From Brucella sp. BE17 (GTDB lineage Bacteria; Pseudomonadota; Alphaproteobacteria; Rhizobiales; Rhizobiaceae), in NCBI RefSeq assembly GCF_039545455.1, contig NZ_CP154467.1, positions 806,001 through 870,000 of the forward strand: a stretch of DNA of 64,000 nucleotides. Direction: 5' to 3'. The first letter of the stretch is position 1. Each line of letters opens with the position of its first letter. A program made the translations under genes and the position numbers. Under the pieces are notes generated by a model, which was not told the origin of the DNA, did no database searches, and worked only from the letters and a program-made list of their open reading frames with translations. Positions 19,994 to 29,173 of the stretch are shown one piece after another.

Positions 19994-20785
19994 TCAGAAG
20001 TCGCCTTTTGCGATATAATTGCTGGAAAGAGCAACCGCATTGCGGCGATCGGCTTCACCAGCGATGGAAAAGGCCTGTTCCTGCATGTCGCGGATGCGCG
20101 AGCAGTCTTCTATCGGGCAACGCTCGAATGCCGCCGTCATAAGCGCAAGGCCGCGAACTGTCTTACCAGCCTGAAACAACATATTGCCGAATTCGGCCTG
20201 CGCGCTTGCATTGCCTTTTTTAGCAGCCAACTGGAACCAGCGTGCGGCCTGAACGGAATTCTGCTCGCCGCCTTCACCATTGAGGAGCATTTTGCCCAGC
20301 GCATATTGCGCGTCAGGATCGCCGAAATTCGCCGCCGCCTGCACATAAAGATCACGCGCGACACCAAGGTCTGCCCTTACCGGTGTGCCGGGAATGCCGC
20401 GTTTTGCATAACCTGCAAGCGCGACAAGTGCATCCGCGACATAAGAATCGTTCTCCGAACCAGGTTCAGAGCCCTCACGAACGATTTTCTCAAAAATCTG
20501 ATAGGCTTCGTAATCGTTTTCCGCCACGCCGTCGCCATCGGCATACATGCGCGCCAGTTTCCATTTTGCGCCCTGGTGTCCGCGTTCGGCAGCATAACGC
20601 AATGCCTTGACGGCTTCGTCCTTGTGCCCACTCTTGTAAGCGGAAAAACCGAATTTGAAGAGTTCGAACGGGCTACGGGATTTTTCGGAGTCGTCGTTCA
20701 GATCGAAAGCAAAGGCACTGCCGCAGGCAATGGTAAAACCAACAGCCGCGGCAACAAGGGAATATGAAAAACTGCGACTACGCAT
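19994..20785 (-). CDS. exoR: ExoR, periplasmic Sel1-repeat regulator
   Basis: In Sinorhizobium and Agrobacterium ExoR binds the sensor ChvG/ExoS in the periplasm and represses it until acid triggers its proteolysis; the Brucella equivalent is BvrS/BvrR. The 263-residue protein has a signal peptide ending around AFAFDLND and several Sel1/TPR-like repeats, for example YAAERGHQGAKWKLARMYAD and AAANFGDPDAQYALGKM. The ATG at 20785 is preferred to a GTG one codon upstream. It is followed by a 480-bp gene-free region on its 5' side. The ChvG partnership is inference from family. Confidence 0.9.
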   Translation of the reverse strand: MRSRSFSYSLVAAAVGFTIACGSAFAFDLNDDSEKSRSPFELFKFGFSAYKSGHKDEAVKALRYAAERGHQGAKWKLARMYADGDGVAENDYEAYQIFEKIVREGSEPGSENDSYVADALVALAGYAKRGIPGTPVRADLGVARDLYVQAAANFGDPDAQYALGKMLLNGEGGEQNSVQAARWFQLAAKKGNASAQAEFGNMLFQAGKTVRGLALMTAAFERCPIEDCSRIRDMQEQAFSIAGEADRRNAVALSSNYIAKGDF

Positions 20786-21267
20786 CACAATGCTGGTCTT
20801 TCACCATAAGGGTCTGTCTTTCTCGCAAGACACCCAATTCCAAGGGATGTATTTTGACTAAACGCAGAATAACCCGGCTTTTCGTCAAGACTGCGTCCCG
20901 ATCTTGGCCGAAAAAAGCCCGCCTGTTACTGTCTGGAATCGTGGACGTTGCGGCAAGACTTCTCCCGCCTGCAAATGCTGTTTTATGCAACCACGCGCTC
21001 CAGATCATTCCTGCCCGTTCCTGCGGCTTCAAATTTTAACTGGCTCCTGCCTCTCATCACGAATGATGTCCCTTTGTGGCGGGAAATAGGCAGAATTTTA
21101 TTGCACTCCTTGTAGCCTAAAGTAACAGTAAAGACTGTTGCCGTTTGACAACAAACAGATTGTAGTTATCCCGGGTAAAACGAGTGCAACTCTTTCCTTG
21201 CACGCTTTAAATTACCCCGCCTCCGGCTTGCAGGCCGTACAAATTTGAAAAGGCAAAGCCGGATCTC
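20786..21267. other. Gene-free region upstream of exoR and the nuclease gene
   Basis: No credible coding frame is seen in these 482 bp. It must hold the exoR promoter on the minus strand and the nuclease promoter on the plus strand. A hairpin with arms GTGCAA / TTGCAC lies at 21184-21203. No known riboswitch or small RNA was recognised. A small RNA cannot be excluded. Confidence 0.5.
21145..21173 (+). promoter_or_regulatory. Candidate sigma-70-type promoter
   Basis: A perfect TTGACA at 21145-21150 is followed 16 bp later by TATCCC at 21167-21172. It is the best match in the gap upstream of the nuclease gene. The -10 box is poor, so this is only a candidate. Confidence 0.3.
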
Positions 21268-21924
21268 ATGCGCGGCCAAAGACGCCCATACCGACAAAGC
21301 CGTAAAGGAAATCACCACTCCAAAAGCAAAAGGATTTTGAGAAGAAAACTCGACATCTATTTGACTTTACTAATTTTCCTTTTGCTAATCCTAATCACTC
21401 TTCATATTCAAAAAGAAACATCGCCTTCCATATCTTTTCAAGGCAAGCCCCATGTAATTGATGGTGACACCGTCATCATAGAGGATGTTCGTATTCGCCT
21501 TATCGGCATTGATGCGCCAGAAATTGCGCAAAGTTGCGAGCGTGGTGGCGCAGCTTATGAATGCGGTAAAGAAGCTCGCACTATCTTGCGATCCAGAATC
21601 GGTAAGTCACCGATTCGTTGTGACGGACACGAAAAGGATATTTATGGCCGTGTGCTGGCGCGCTGTTATCTAGCCGGCACGGACCTGAACGGCTGGATGG
21701 TGCAACAGGGCTGGGCCGTTGCCTATGGCGATTATAAACGTGAAGAAGCGGAGGCCCGTGCTAACAAAGGCGGTCTTTGGATGGGCCAGTTTGAGCAGCC
21801 TTCATCATGGCGCAAGAGCCACGGGCAAGATGCAAAGCAGAACGCCCGATCAGCGCCGGATGCAATTGGCCGGATCTCAGACTATATCAGAGAGCAAATC
21901 GACGCTTTCATCAATCTGTTTTGA
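21268..21924 (+). CDS. Membrane-anchored staphylococcal-type thermonuclease
   Basis: An SNase-like nuclease of 218 residues. A basic N-terminus is followed by one membrane helix (YLTLLIFLLLILITLHI, about 31-47), so the nuclease domain should face the periplasm. The core has the family features HVIDGDTVIIED, VRIRLIGIDAPE with the conserved Arg and Asp, and a later GRVLARCYLAGTDLNGWMV segment. The ATG at 21268 is kept, although a start further in would keep the helix. Substrate not determined. Confidence 0.87.
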   Translation: MRGQRRPYRQSRKGNHHSKSKRILRRKLDIYLTLLIFLLLILITLHIQKETSPSISFQGKPHVIDGDTVIIEDVRIRLIGIDAPEIAQSCERGGAAYECGKEARTILRSRIGKSPIRCDGHEKDIYGRVLARCYLAGTDLNGWMVQQGWAVAYGDYKREEAEARANKGGLWMGQFEQPSSWRKSHGQDAKQNARSAPDAIGRISDYIREQIDAFINLF

Positions 21925-21971
21925 TGGGGCCTATCAAAAGCCTTGTTCTTTAGCGGGCAGGAGCACTATCT

Positions 21972-22604
21972 ATGCACAATCTGGAAAAGCTCCGGCACTC
22001 GATAAAGAAATGCCGTATTTGTCGTGATGAGCCGCTGTTTCCACCACCCTTGCCGCACGACCCCAACCCCGTATGCGTCGTCTCCGATTCTGCTCGCATC
22101 GCAATCTGTGGGCAGGCACCGGGCATTCGTGTGCATAAAACCTCATTGCCGTTCAACGATCCATCCGGCGATCGGCTACGGCAATGGCTCGGCACAACGC
22201 GCGACGAGTTTTACGATTCCGCACATTTCGCCATCGTGCCGATGGGGTTCTGCTTTCCCGGCTATGACAAGCATGGTGGCGACCTGCCGCCGCGCCGTGA
22301 ATGCCGCAAGACGTGGCACGATCGGGTCTTTGCCGCGATGCCGCAATTGCAGCTCGTACTGGTGATAGGGCAATATGCGCTCGCCTATCACTTGCCCGGT
22401 CACCGCGGTCGCAATCTGACCGAAACTGTTAAAAACTGGCGGCATTTCACGGAAACGCCCAATGACACTGGGCGCATGGTACTGCCTTTGCCGCACCCAT
22501 CCTGGCGCAACAGCGGCTGGCTCAAACGCAATCCATGGTTTGATGCAGAAACAGTGCCCGCCCTGCGCGCCAAAATCCGTAGCATTATCGAGACGGGAAA
22601 ATAA
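21972..22604 (+). CDS. Uracil-DNA glycosylase family protein, probable Fe-S type
   Basis: Protein of 210 residues of the UDG superfamily, likely removing deaminated bases. Motif 1 reads CGQAPG (46-51), close to the GEAPG of family 4, and the C-terminal loop reads LPLPHPSWRN. Four cysteines stand at C14, C17, C94 and C111, spacing CX2C-Xn-CX16C, which fits the 4Fe-4S pattern of family 4/5 enzymes. AGGAG lies upstream of the ATG. The downstream gene on the same strand is an Lrp-type regulator about 130 bp away. Activity is inferred, and E-to-Q in motif 1 deserves a check. Confidence 0.82.
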   Translation: MHNLEKLRHSIKKCRICRDEPLFPPPLPHDPNPVCVVSDSARIAICGQAPGIRVHKTSLPFNDPSGDRLRQWLGTTRDEFYDSAHFAIVPMGFCFPGYDKHGGDLPPRRECRKTWHDRVFAAMPQLQLVLVIGQYALAYHLPGHRGRNLTETVKNWRHFTETPNDTGRMVLPLPHPSWRNSGWLKRNPWFDAETVPALRAKIRSIIETGK

Positions 22605-22732
22605 ATTTTACAGAACCAATTCTCATAAGAATATTTTTCCTGTAATTTCCTCTTGTAGAACCGCATAAGGTATGACGTTTCGAACTTTAGATAAGTTCGG
22701 GAAACGATTTCCAAAAACGGGAACGGAATCGC

Positions 22733-23212
22733 ATGGATAGGCTCGACAGAAAGATACTGCGTTTATTGCAGGAAGATGCAACATTGGCCGTGGCTGACGT
22801 GGCCAAGAAGGTTGGGCTATCTACCACTCCGTGCTGGCGCCGTATCCAGAAACTGGAAGAAGACGGCGTCATCAAGCGTCGCGTGGCGATTCTCGATCCC
22901 GTTCGCGTCAATGCACGCGTGACGGTTTTCGTGTCGGTTCGCACGGGGTCACATAGCCATGAATGGCTCAAGCGCTTTTCAGAAGTGGTGCAGGAATTCC
23001 CCGAAGTTATCGAGTTTTACCGTATGAGCGGTGACGTTGATTATCTGCTGCGCGTCGCGGTCCCTGATATTGCAGCCTATGATGCTTTCTACAAGCGACT
23101 GATCAGCAAGATTGAGATTCGTGACGTGTCGTCCTCGTTTGCCATGGAGCAGATCAAATACACGACCGAGCTACCACTTGATTACATGGTGCTGGACAAG
23201 GACAACAATTGA
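22733..23212 (+). CDS. Lrp/AsnC family transcriptional regulator
   Basis: A 159-residue DNA-binding protein. The N-terminal helix-turn-helix is clear (MDRLDRKILRLLQEDATLAV, recognition helix in VGLSTTPCWRRIQKLEEDGV). The C-terminal RAM/ACT-type domain contains the family signature around GDVDYLLRVAVPD, the usual effector-binding and oligomer region. It is monocistronic with a strong terminator. Neighbours do not reveal the target; amino-acid metabolism is the usual but unproven guess. Confidence 0.92.
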   Translation: MDRLDRKILRLLQEDATLAVADVAKKVGLSTTPCWRRIQKLEEDGVIKRRVAILDPVRVNARVTVFVSVRTGSHSHEWLKRFSEVVQEFPEVIEFYRMSGDVDYLLRVAVPDIAAYDAFYKRLISKIEIRDVSSSFAMEQIKYTTELPLDYMVLDKDNN

Positions 23213-23230
23213 TCATCAGCAGATCAGAAA

Positions 23231-23258
23231 AAAGCCCGCCGGATGGCGGGCTTTTTTT
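23231..23258. terminator. Bidirectional terminator between lrp-type gene and cobT
   Basis: A 10-bp stem AAAGCCCGCC / GGCGGGCTTT has a GGAT loop and runs into seven T's. The mirrored A-run also serves cobT on the minus strand. Confidence 0.87.
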
Positions 23259-23259
23259 G

Positions 23260-24282
23260 TCAGTTCTTGGAAGATGCCACGCCGGCCTGCTCGAAAGTCG
23301 CCATGCCGCTATGGCAGAGTGCTGCCGCCTTGACGATGCCGGCTGCGAGTGCTGCACCGGTTCCCTCACCAAGTCGCATGCCGAGTGAAAGCAACGGCTC
23401 CTTGCCGAGTTTTTCAAGTAGCCGCACATGTCCCGGTTCGGCGGAAACATGGCCGAACAGGCAATGATCGATGGCTTCCGGATTTGCCGCATAAAGCACG
23501 GCAGCCGCAGCACTCGCCACAAAGCCGTCGATGATGACCGGAATCTTTTCCATGCGCGCAGCGAGAATAGCGCCTGACATGGCGGCGATCTCACGCCCAC
23601 CGAGACGGCGCAGCACCTCCAGCGGATCACCGAGATGCGCCTGATGCAGGCTCACGGCCTGCTTGACGGCGTCAAGCTTGCGCTGCAATTGATCACCCGT
23701 AGAGCCGGTACCGGGGCCAACCCAGTCTTCAGCCGTACCGCCAAACAACGCCAGTGAAATGGCAGCGGCGATTGTCGTATTACCGATACCCATCTCGCCA
23801 ATGCAAAGAAGATCAGTACCGCCAGCAATGGCTTCCATTCCAAAAGCCATGGTCGCAGCGCAAGTGCGCTCATCCATTGCTGCGTCCTCAGTGATATCGG
23901 CTGTCGGATGTTCAAGTGCCAGATCGAACACCTTTAGGCCAAGATCATTGGCAATGCACAACTGGTTTATCGCAGCGCCGCCGGCTGCAAAATTTTCTAC
24001 CATCTGTGCCGTAACGCTTGAAGGATAAGGCGTGATATTTTTGGCCGCCACACCGTGATTGCCTGCAAATATGGCCACCAGCGGACGCGTAATCTGTGGT
24101 GTGCGCTTTCCGCTCCAGATTGCAAGCCATGCGGCAATCTCTTCCAGACGCCCTAGCGAAGCTGCTGGCTTGGTAAGCATCCGTTCGCGTTCACGCACAG
24201 CCCTCTCCGCGCCCAGATCGGGGCCGGGAAGATTGTGGATCAGTTCACGGAAATCATCAAAAGGCAGGCCACTTGCACTCAT
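23260..24282 (-). CDS. cobT: Nicotinate-nucleotide--dimethylbenzimidazole phosphoribosyltransferase
   Basis: Makes alpha-ribazole phosphate for the lower ligand of cobalamin. The 340-residue protein carries the glycine-rich IGEMGIGNTTIAAAI and GPGTGSTGDQ segments and the catalytic Glu E306 in GEGTGAALA near the C-terminus. The ATG at 24282 is the first good start. It is divergent from cobS with about 150 bp between. No cobalamin riboswitch was recognised in that gap. Confidence 0.95.
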   Translation of the reverse strand: MSASGLPFDDFRELIHNLPGPDLGAERAVRERERMLTKPAASLGRLEEIAAWLAIWSGKRTPQITRPLVAIFAGNHGVAAKNITPYPSSVTAQMVENFAAGGAAINQLCIANDLGLKVFDLALEHPTADITEDAAMDERTCAATMAFGMEAIAGGTDLLCIGEMGIGNTTIAAAISLALFGGTAEDWVGPGTGSTGDQLQRKLDAVKQAVSLHQAHLGDPLEVLRRLGGREIAAMSGAILAARMEKIPVIIDGFVASAAAAVLYAANPEAIDHCLFGHVSAEPGHVRLLEKLGKEPLLSLGMRLGEGTGAALAAGIVKAAALCHSGMATFEQAGVASSKN

Positions 24283-24435
24283 ATCATTCAGTCCAATCGA
24301 TCAAGGAAGGATGCAAATCTTTTCGGCTCGTCCTATAAGCACTGACGTGATTTTTCAAATCACCTCTTCGCGCCAATGTTCCCGGCACGGGAATAACGCG
24401 GTACGGGATAGGATAAATTGTTGCGGAGCAAAGAG

Positions 24436-25230
24436 TTGCAGCAAAACGGTCTGATCGGCGACACAATTCGGTCGTTGGGCTTTTTAAGCCGCTTGCCCCT
24501 TCCGGATAAGTGGCTTGGGCGCTGGAATACCCACAGCCACGAATCGTGGCCGCCGAGTACACGCGCATTTCCCCTTGCAGGCGGCGTGTTGGGCTTTCTG
24601 GGCGGCGTGGCTCTTTTCATCGCGAATGCTTTGCATCTTCCAGCCCTCGCCTGTGGGTTTATCGCGGTCGGAGCACTTGCGGCGATGACCGGCGCTCTGC
24701 ATGAAGATGGACTTGGCGATACCGTGGATGGGTTTTTTGGTGCGTCAAATCGCGAACGCCGCCTCGATATCATGAAGGATTCGCGTATTGGCACATTTGC
24801 CGCCATAACCCTTGTAGTCTGGGTGGGCATCAAAGCGTCGCTTCTGGCGACCATTCTTGAGCGGCTCGGTCCGGGACACACCGTTTTTGTTCTTATTGCT
24901 TCAGAAGCCGCAAGCCGCGCGGCCATGCTGGCGCTGTGGCATGGCTTGCCCTCTGCCCGCCCCGGCGGACTTGCCGACGGCATCGGCCAGCCCGAATGGG
25001 AAACAGTTGTCTATGGCGCGGGGCTGGGTCTTGTAATTCTCGCCATTGGGCTGTGGCCTGCGGGTGGCATTGCAGCGCTGATTTATTCATTGGCGCTTGT
25101 CAGCGGACTTCTGTTCGGGTTTTCAAAACTGTGTATGGTCAAAATCGGCGGACAGACAGGCGACACGCTGGGAGCCGCGCAGCAGATCGCATCGCTTGGC
25201 GTGCTGGTCGGCCTTGTCATGGCGCTGTGA
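24436..25230 (+). CDS. cobS: Adenosylcobinamide-GDP ribazoletransferase
   Basis: Membrane enzyme that joins alpha-ribazole to adenosylcobinamide-GDP, the penultimate step of cobalamin synthesis. The 264-residue protein is rich in membrane segments and has the catalytic [17 protein letters not shown] motif (about 86-102) and the FPLAGGVLG segment. No ATG is near the N-terminus. The TTG at 24436 (QQNGLIGDT) has GGAG eight bases upstream and is chosen. A TTG at 24418 would add six residues. Confidence 0.93.
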   Translation: MQQNGLIGDTIRSLGFLSRLPLPDKWLGRWNTHSHESWPPSTRAFPLAGGVLGFLGGVALFIANALHLPALACGFIAVGALAAMTGALHEDGLGDTVDGFFGASNRERRLDIMKDSRIGTFAAITLVVWVGIKASLLATILERLGPGHTVFVLIASEAASRAAMLALWHGLPSARPGGLADGIGQPEWETVVYGAGLGLVILAIGLWPAGGIAALIYSLALVSGLLFGFSKLCMVKIGGQTGDTLGAAQQIASLGVLVGLVMAL

Positions 25231-25248
25231 TACAACCACATTCCAGTC

Positions 25249-25443
25249 ATGACGATGGAGGCAATCGAATCACCGTGCATATTGGTATGCACAATGGACA
25301 CGCCGACCGGCCTTTGTCGGGGCTGTGCGCGTACTCTTGATGAAATCGCAAAATGGTCGGGCATGAGCATGCAGGAGCGAAAGGCTGTTCTGGCACTTCT
25401 GCCCAAGCGCCATAAGGTTTTGGAGGCACAAAATTTTGACTGA
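25249..25443 (+). CDS. DUF1289 protein, small cysteine-rich
   Basis: A 64-residue protein with four cysteines (ESPCILVC, then GLCRGCARTLDEI), the DUF1289 arrangement expected to bind a metal such as zinc or iron-sulfur. It begins 18 bp after cobS and ends 15 bp before the retropepsin gene, so all three may be co-transcribed. ATG at 25249 is first; a second ATG two codons later is also possible. No function is established for the family. Confidence 0.88.
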   Translation: MTMEAIESPCILVCTMDTPTGLCRGCARTLDEIAKWSGMSMQERKAVLALLPKRHKVLEAQNFD

Positions 25444-25458
25444 GAAGAAAGCGGGCTG

Positions 25459-26163
25459 ATGGGGCGTTTTTTCTGGTTTATCATCGCAGCAATCGCAATC
25501 GTCATTTTGCTGCTTATGTCCAATAGCGATGGCGGAACTACACTGGGGCTTGCCAATGATAGCTTTGCCCGTACCGCCTATATGGGCATATGGGGTGTTG
25601 TTCTGGCGTCCGGTATTCTTGCGTCAGGTATCAAGCTGACGGACTTTGCGCGAAACATGGCTGTCTGGGCCGTGATTATTCTCGCGCTCGTCGCGGGCTA
25701 CCAATACCGCTATGAGCTGCAGGACGTCGGTAGCCGCATTACCGCAGGCCTTATTCCCGGCAGCCCAATTTCGGGCCGCAATGCGGAAGGCTCGCTCACC
25801 GTGACGCTCGCCAAATCAGCCAATGGTCATTTCGAGGTCAATGGTCGCGTCAACGATGCCCGCGTGCATTTTCTGGTCGATACAGGCGCATCCTCCGTCG
25901 TCCTCTCCAAGGAAGATGCCGAAAATGCTGGGCTTAATACAGACGCGCTCAGCTATACTGTCCCCATCATGACCGCCAATGGGTCGGCGACGGCGGCCAG
26001 CATCACGATTGCAAAATTGCAGATCGGCGATATCGAGCGTCACAACATTCGCGCCATGGTGACAAAGGAAGGTCTTATGACCGGCAGCCTGCTCGGCATG
26101 AATTTTCTGCAAACACTCGACGGTTTTACAGTGCGCGGCGATCAGTTGATCCTGATCGATTGA
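25459..26163 (+). CDS. Membrane retropepsin-like aspartic protease
   Basis: Protein of the TIGR02281 clan AA aspartic protease family, 234 residues. Three hydrophobic stretches (about 3-20, 39-57 and 66-80) precede a soluble domain with the single catalytic motif FLVDTGASSVVLS (D141). Retropepsins carry one such motif per chain and work as dimers. The ATG at 25459 is 15 bp after the DUF1289 gene. Substrate unknown; a role in membrane or periplasmic protein processing is inference. Confidence 0.87.
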   Translation: MGRFFWFIIAAIAIVILLLMSNSDGGTTLGLANDSFARTAYMGIWGVVLASGILASGIKLTDFARNMAVWAVIILALVAGYQYRYELQDVGSRITAGLIPGSPISGRNAEGSLTVTLAKSANGHFEVNGRVNDARVHFLVDTGASSVVLSKEDAENAGLNTDALSYTVPIMTANGSATAASITIAKLQIGDIERHNIRAMVTKEGLMTGSLLGMNFLQTLDGFTVRGDQLILID

Positions 26164-26167
26164 TCTC

Positions 26168-27172
26168 TCAAGCGGCTTCATGGCAGGCTTGCATGACACC
26201 CTCATAGGCTTGACGCAGAATGTCGCTGCCAGCACCGGGTTTTGTGGCATCGGTGGAAAGTATCTGCCGCCAGCGTCGGGCACCGGGCTGGCCGCTGAAA
26301 AGCCCGACCATGTGGCGACTGATATGCGAAAGCCTGCCGCCGGACGCTATATGCGCATCGACATAATCGCACATGGCATCGATCACTTGCGCCATATCGA
26401 GAACCCTCGTCGGCTCCCCATGAAGACGCGCATCCACCTCGGCCAGTAATGCGGGATTGTGATAGGCAGCACGCCCCAGCATCACCGCATCGACGTGCTT
26501 TAAATGATCTTCCGCCTCATCCAATGTCGTAATGCCGCCATTGATTGCCACAAAGACCGACCCCAGACGCTGCTTGAGACGATAGACGCGCTCATAATCA
26601 AGCGGTGGAACCTCGCGGTTTTCCTTGGGCGACAGGCCTTTCAGCCAAGCCTTGCGGGCATGGACCCATAAAGCATCCGCACCCTCGGCGAGTACGCGAT
26701 CAGCGAGATTATCCAGCGCCGTTTCCGTATCCTGATCATCGACACCAATACGGCACTTGACGGTCACGGGAACGGACACCGCATCTTTTATCGCCGCAAT
26801 TGCGCGGCCGACGACATCGGGCGTCAGCATCAGACACGCACCAAAAGTCCCCGACTGAACGCGATCCGAAGGGCAACCAACATTGAGGTTGATCTCGTCA
26901 TAGCCAAAATCGGCTCCGATTTTGGCAGCCTCAGCAAGTTTTTGTGGATCGGAGCCGCCAAGCTGCAACGCCACCGGATGTTGTGTAGCGTCAAAACCAA
27001 GCAGCCGTTCGCGCGGCCCGTGGATCGCAGCATCGGCTACAACCATTTCGGTATAAAGTAGCGCGCGGTGCGAAAAGAGCCTGTGAAAGAAACGGCAATG
27101 GCGGTCGCTCCAGTCGATCATGGGGGCAACGGCGAATTTTATATCAGGATAATTTGAAATATTATCAGTCAT
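26168..27172 (-). CDS. dusA: tRNA-dihydrouridine synthase DusA
   Basis: FMN-dependent reduction of uridines 20/20a in tRNA. The 334-residue protein begins MTDNISNYPDIKFAVAPMID; the start at 27172 has AGGAAA upstream. The DusA signature NLNVGCPSDRVQSGTFGACLM is present, in which the Cys of GACLM is the proton donor, and FVAINGGI marks the later barrel strand. The gene ends 4 bp from the retropepsin stop, tail to tail, without a terminator between. Confidence 0.94.
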   Translation of the reverse strand: MTDNISNYPDIKFAVAPMIDWSDRHCRFFHRLFSHRALLYTEMVVADAAIHGPRERLLGFDATQHPVALQLGGSDPQKLAEAAKIGADFGYDEINLNVGCPSDRVQSGTFGACLMLTPDVVGRAIAAIKDAVSVPVTVKCRIGVDDQDTETALDNLADRVLAEGADALWVHARKAWLKGLSPKENREVPPLDYERVYRLKQRLGSVFVAINGGITTLDEAEDHLKHVDAVMLGRAAYHNPALLAEVDARLHGEPTRVLDMAQVIDAMCDYVDAHIASGGRLSHISRHMVGLFSGQPGARRWRQILSTDATKPGAGSDILRQAYEGVMQACHEAA

Positions 27173-27367
27173 TTGTTTGTGTTTCCTGATATTATGATAG
27201 AGAGTATTCAAACCTTGGTACCATATAGGACTTGCCACCTATTTTCAGCAGTGCAGCAAATTTGCTCCGAACCCTATAGCGTCGCAATTCTGGACTTATT
27301 GGCACAATATGATGGAATGCAGCAACCTCTTCCCGATTCTCGTTTTCCATCCTGCAAGGACATCGGC

Positions 27368-28030
27368 GTGACACTTTCCCCCTTTGGTAAATCTTTTGAC
27401 GCTTTTCTGTTTGATATGGATGGCACGATTTTAAGCTCTATCGCTGCCACAGAACGCGTCTGGGGCGCATGGGCTGAAGGCCACGGCATCGATCGGGAAA
27501 CATTCTTGCCAACCATTCATGGCGTACGCGCATCCGATACAATTCGCAGGCTCGACCTTGGTCTGGATGTGGAACGCGAGGCCAAAAACCTGCTGGAAGC
27601 GGAAATGCAGGATCTCGATGGCATTCATCCCATCGATGGCGTTGCCGCGTTTTTAAAGGCTTTGCCGCAAAACCGCTGGGCTATCGTCACCTCCGCGCCG
27701 CTTGAGTTGGCAAAACGTCGTATGGCAGCGGCTGGCCTACCCATGGCGACAACAATTGTTTCGGCAGAAGACGTCAGTCACGGCAAGCCAAGCCCCGAAT
27801 GTTTTGAGCTTGGCGCTGAAAGACTTGGCTTCAACCCGCACAACTGTCTGGTTTTTGAGGATGCCCCGGCCGGAATTCTCGCGGGCGAGACAGCTGGCGC
27901 TTCTGTTCTCGTCGTGACGGCAACGCATCTCCATTCCCCAAAAACATCCCGCGCAAGCATCAATAGCTATCGCGAGCTTGATCTCGTCATCGAGGAAAAT
28001 GGAAAGCTCGGCCTTGCGATGATAGCCTGA
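27368..28030 (+). CDS. HAD-superfamily phosphatase
   Basis: A 220-residue HAD hydrolase of the beta-phosphoglucomutase/sugar-phosphatase type (cap class C1). The catalytic pair D16 and D18 lies in FLFDMDGT, and motif III/IV in KPSPECF and VFEDAPAGILAG. The frame is open about 65 codons further up, but that stretch is not HAD-like. The GTG at 27368 has AAGGA seven bases before it and gives a normal family length. Its stop abuts the phnM stop with zero bases between. Substrate unknown. Confidence 0.85.
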   Translation: MTLSPFGKSFDAFLFDMDGTILSSIAATERVWGAWAEGHGIDRETFLPTIHGVRASDTIRRLDLGLDVEREAKNLLEAEMQDLDGIHPIDGVAAFLKALPQNRWAIVTSAPLELAKRRMAAAGLPMATTIVSAEDVSHGKPSPECFELGAERLGFNPHNCLVFEDAPAGILAGETAGASVLVVTATHLHSPKTSRASINSYRELDLVIEENGKLGLAMIA

Positions 28031-29167
28031 TCAGATCACCCGCTGTCCTTCGCGCCATACAGTGCGGATGATTGGCACGTGATCAGCCATCTGCACGCGC
28101 ACCAGATCGGCGCGTTTGCCCGCAGCAATCTCGCCGCGATCATCCAGCCCCACCGCTTGGGCCGGGTTGAAGGATACCAGCCGAATGGCATCGGGCAGCG
28201 AGACCTGGTCGAGCGTATCGGCCAGAAAAAACGCTGATTGCATCATGCTGGCCGGGATATAATCGGATGAGATAATGTCGAGATGTCCCGCCTCAACCAG
28301 TTCACGCGCCGAAACGTTGCCGGAATGCGAACCGCCGCGCACCACATTCGGCGCGCCCATAAGAACCGACATGCCTGCCTGTTTCGAGGCCTCGGCCGCA
28401 GCGTGGGTTGTTGGAAACTCGGCCACGCGAATGCCCTGAGCATGGGCTTCTGCCACGTGACCGGTCGTTGCATCGTCATGACTTGCCAGAATAATACCAC
28501 GCTCATGGCAAAGCTCGGCAATAGCCTTACGGTTCCTGTCCGCATATTGCTGTGACTGGCCGATGCGGCGCTCACAATAGAGGCGGAATTCTTCTTCCGA
28601 AAGCTTGTTCCTGCCGAGGAAATACATCTTATAAGCGTCAATATTGGTGAATTGCCGCTGACCGGGGGCATGATCCATCAGCGACACCAACCGGATCAGC
28701 GGATGCGCTCCAAAGCGCTCGAACGCGTCGAGACAATCGGGTGCTGAAACCTCGCAGCGCATATGTAGAAAATGATCGGCGCGCAACCGCCCTGCCTCAC
28801 GTCCCTGCGCAATGGCTGTAGAAAGCTTTAGCATGTCGTCGATATTGGTCGGAGCATCGTCATCAAGACCAATACGCAAGGCATCGAAAACCGTGGTGAT
28901 GCCGGAGGCGGCAATCTGTGCGTCATGTGCCTGCACGGCGGCAATCGGGTTCCAGCGCACCTTGGGTCGCGGTGCATAATGGCCTTCCAGGTGATCTGTA
29001 TGCAATTCGACCAGCCCAGGCGTCAAAAAATCGCCCTCCAAATCCTCACCGATGGCAGAAGGTCCGCTGGAGATATCGGCAATCGTGCCGTCCAAAATCC
29101 TGATGGTGCCGTCGATCACTTCACGGCCAAGAACAATGCGCGCATTGCGCAAAATAGTTTCAGTCAT
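28031..29167 (-). CDS. phnM: Alpha-D-ribose 1-methylphosphonate 5-triphosphate diphosphatase
   Basis: Amidohydrolase-fold enzyme of the C-P lyase pathway that removes pyrophosphate from the triphosphate intermediate. The 378-residue protein has the metal motif VELHTDHLEGHYAPRP near residue 53, the ASHDDATTGHVAEAHAQG segment, and the GSHSGNVSA motif. The C-P lyase core genes (phnG-L) are not in the window. It lies 6 bp downstream of a DUF1045 gene on the same strand, a pairing reported for rhizobial phosphonate clusters. Confidence 0.92.
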   Translation of the reverse strand: MTETILRNARIVLGREVIDGTIRILDGTIADISSGPSAIGEDLEGDFLTPGLVELHTDHLEGHYAPRPKVRWNPIAAVQAHDAQIAASGITTVFDALRIGLDDDAPTNIDDMLKLSTAIAQGREAGRLRADHFLHMRCEVSAPDCLDAFERFGAHPLIRLVSLMDHAPGQRQFTNIDAYKMYFLGRNKLSEEEFRLYCERRIGQSQQYADRNRKAIAELCHERGIILASHDDATTGHVAEAHAQGIRVAEFPTTHAAAEASKQAGMSVLMGAPNVVRGGSHSGNVSARELVEAGHLDIISSDYIPASMMQSAFFLADTLDQVSLPDAIRLVSFNPAQAVGLDDRGEIAAGKRADLVRVQMADHVPIIRTVWREGQRVI

Positions 29168-29173
29168 TATCGA

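Noticed and set aside
24283..24435. Possible cobalamin riboswitch between cobT and cobS
   Set aside because: No B12-box-like sequence or folded core recognised; the gap is short and AT-mixed.
27173..27367. Upstream extension of the HAD gene
   Set aside because: No HAD sequence before residue 66; the GTG at 27368 has a strong ribosome site.
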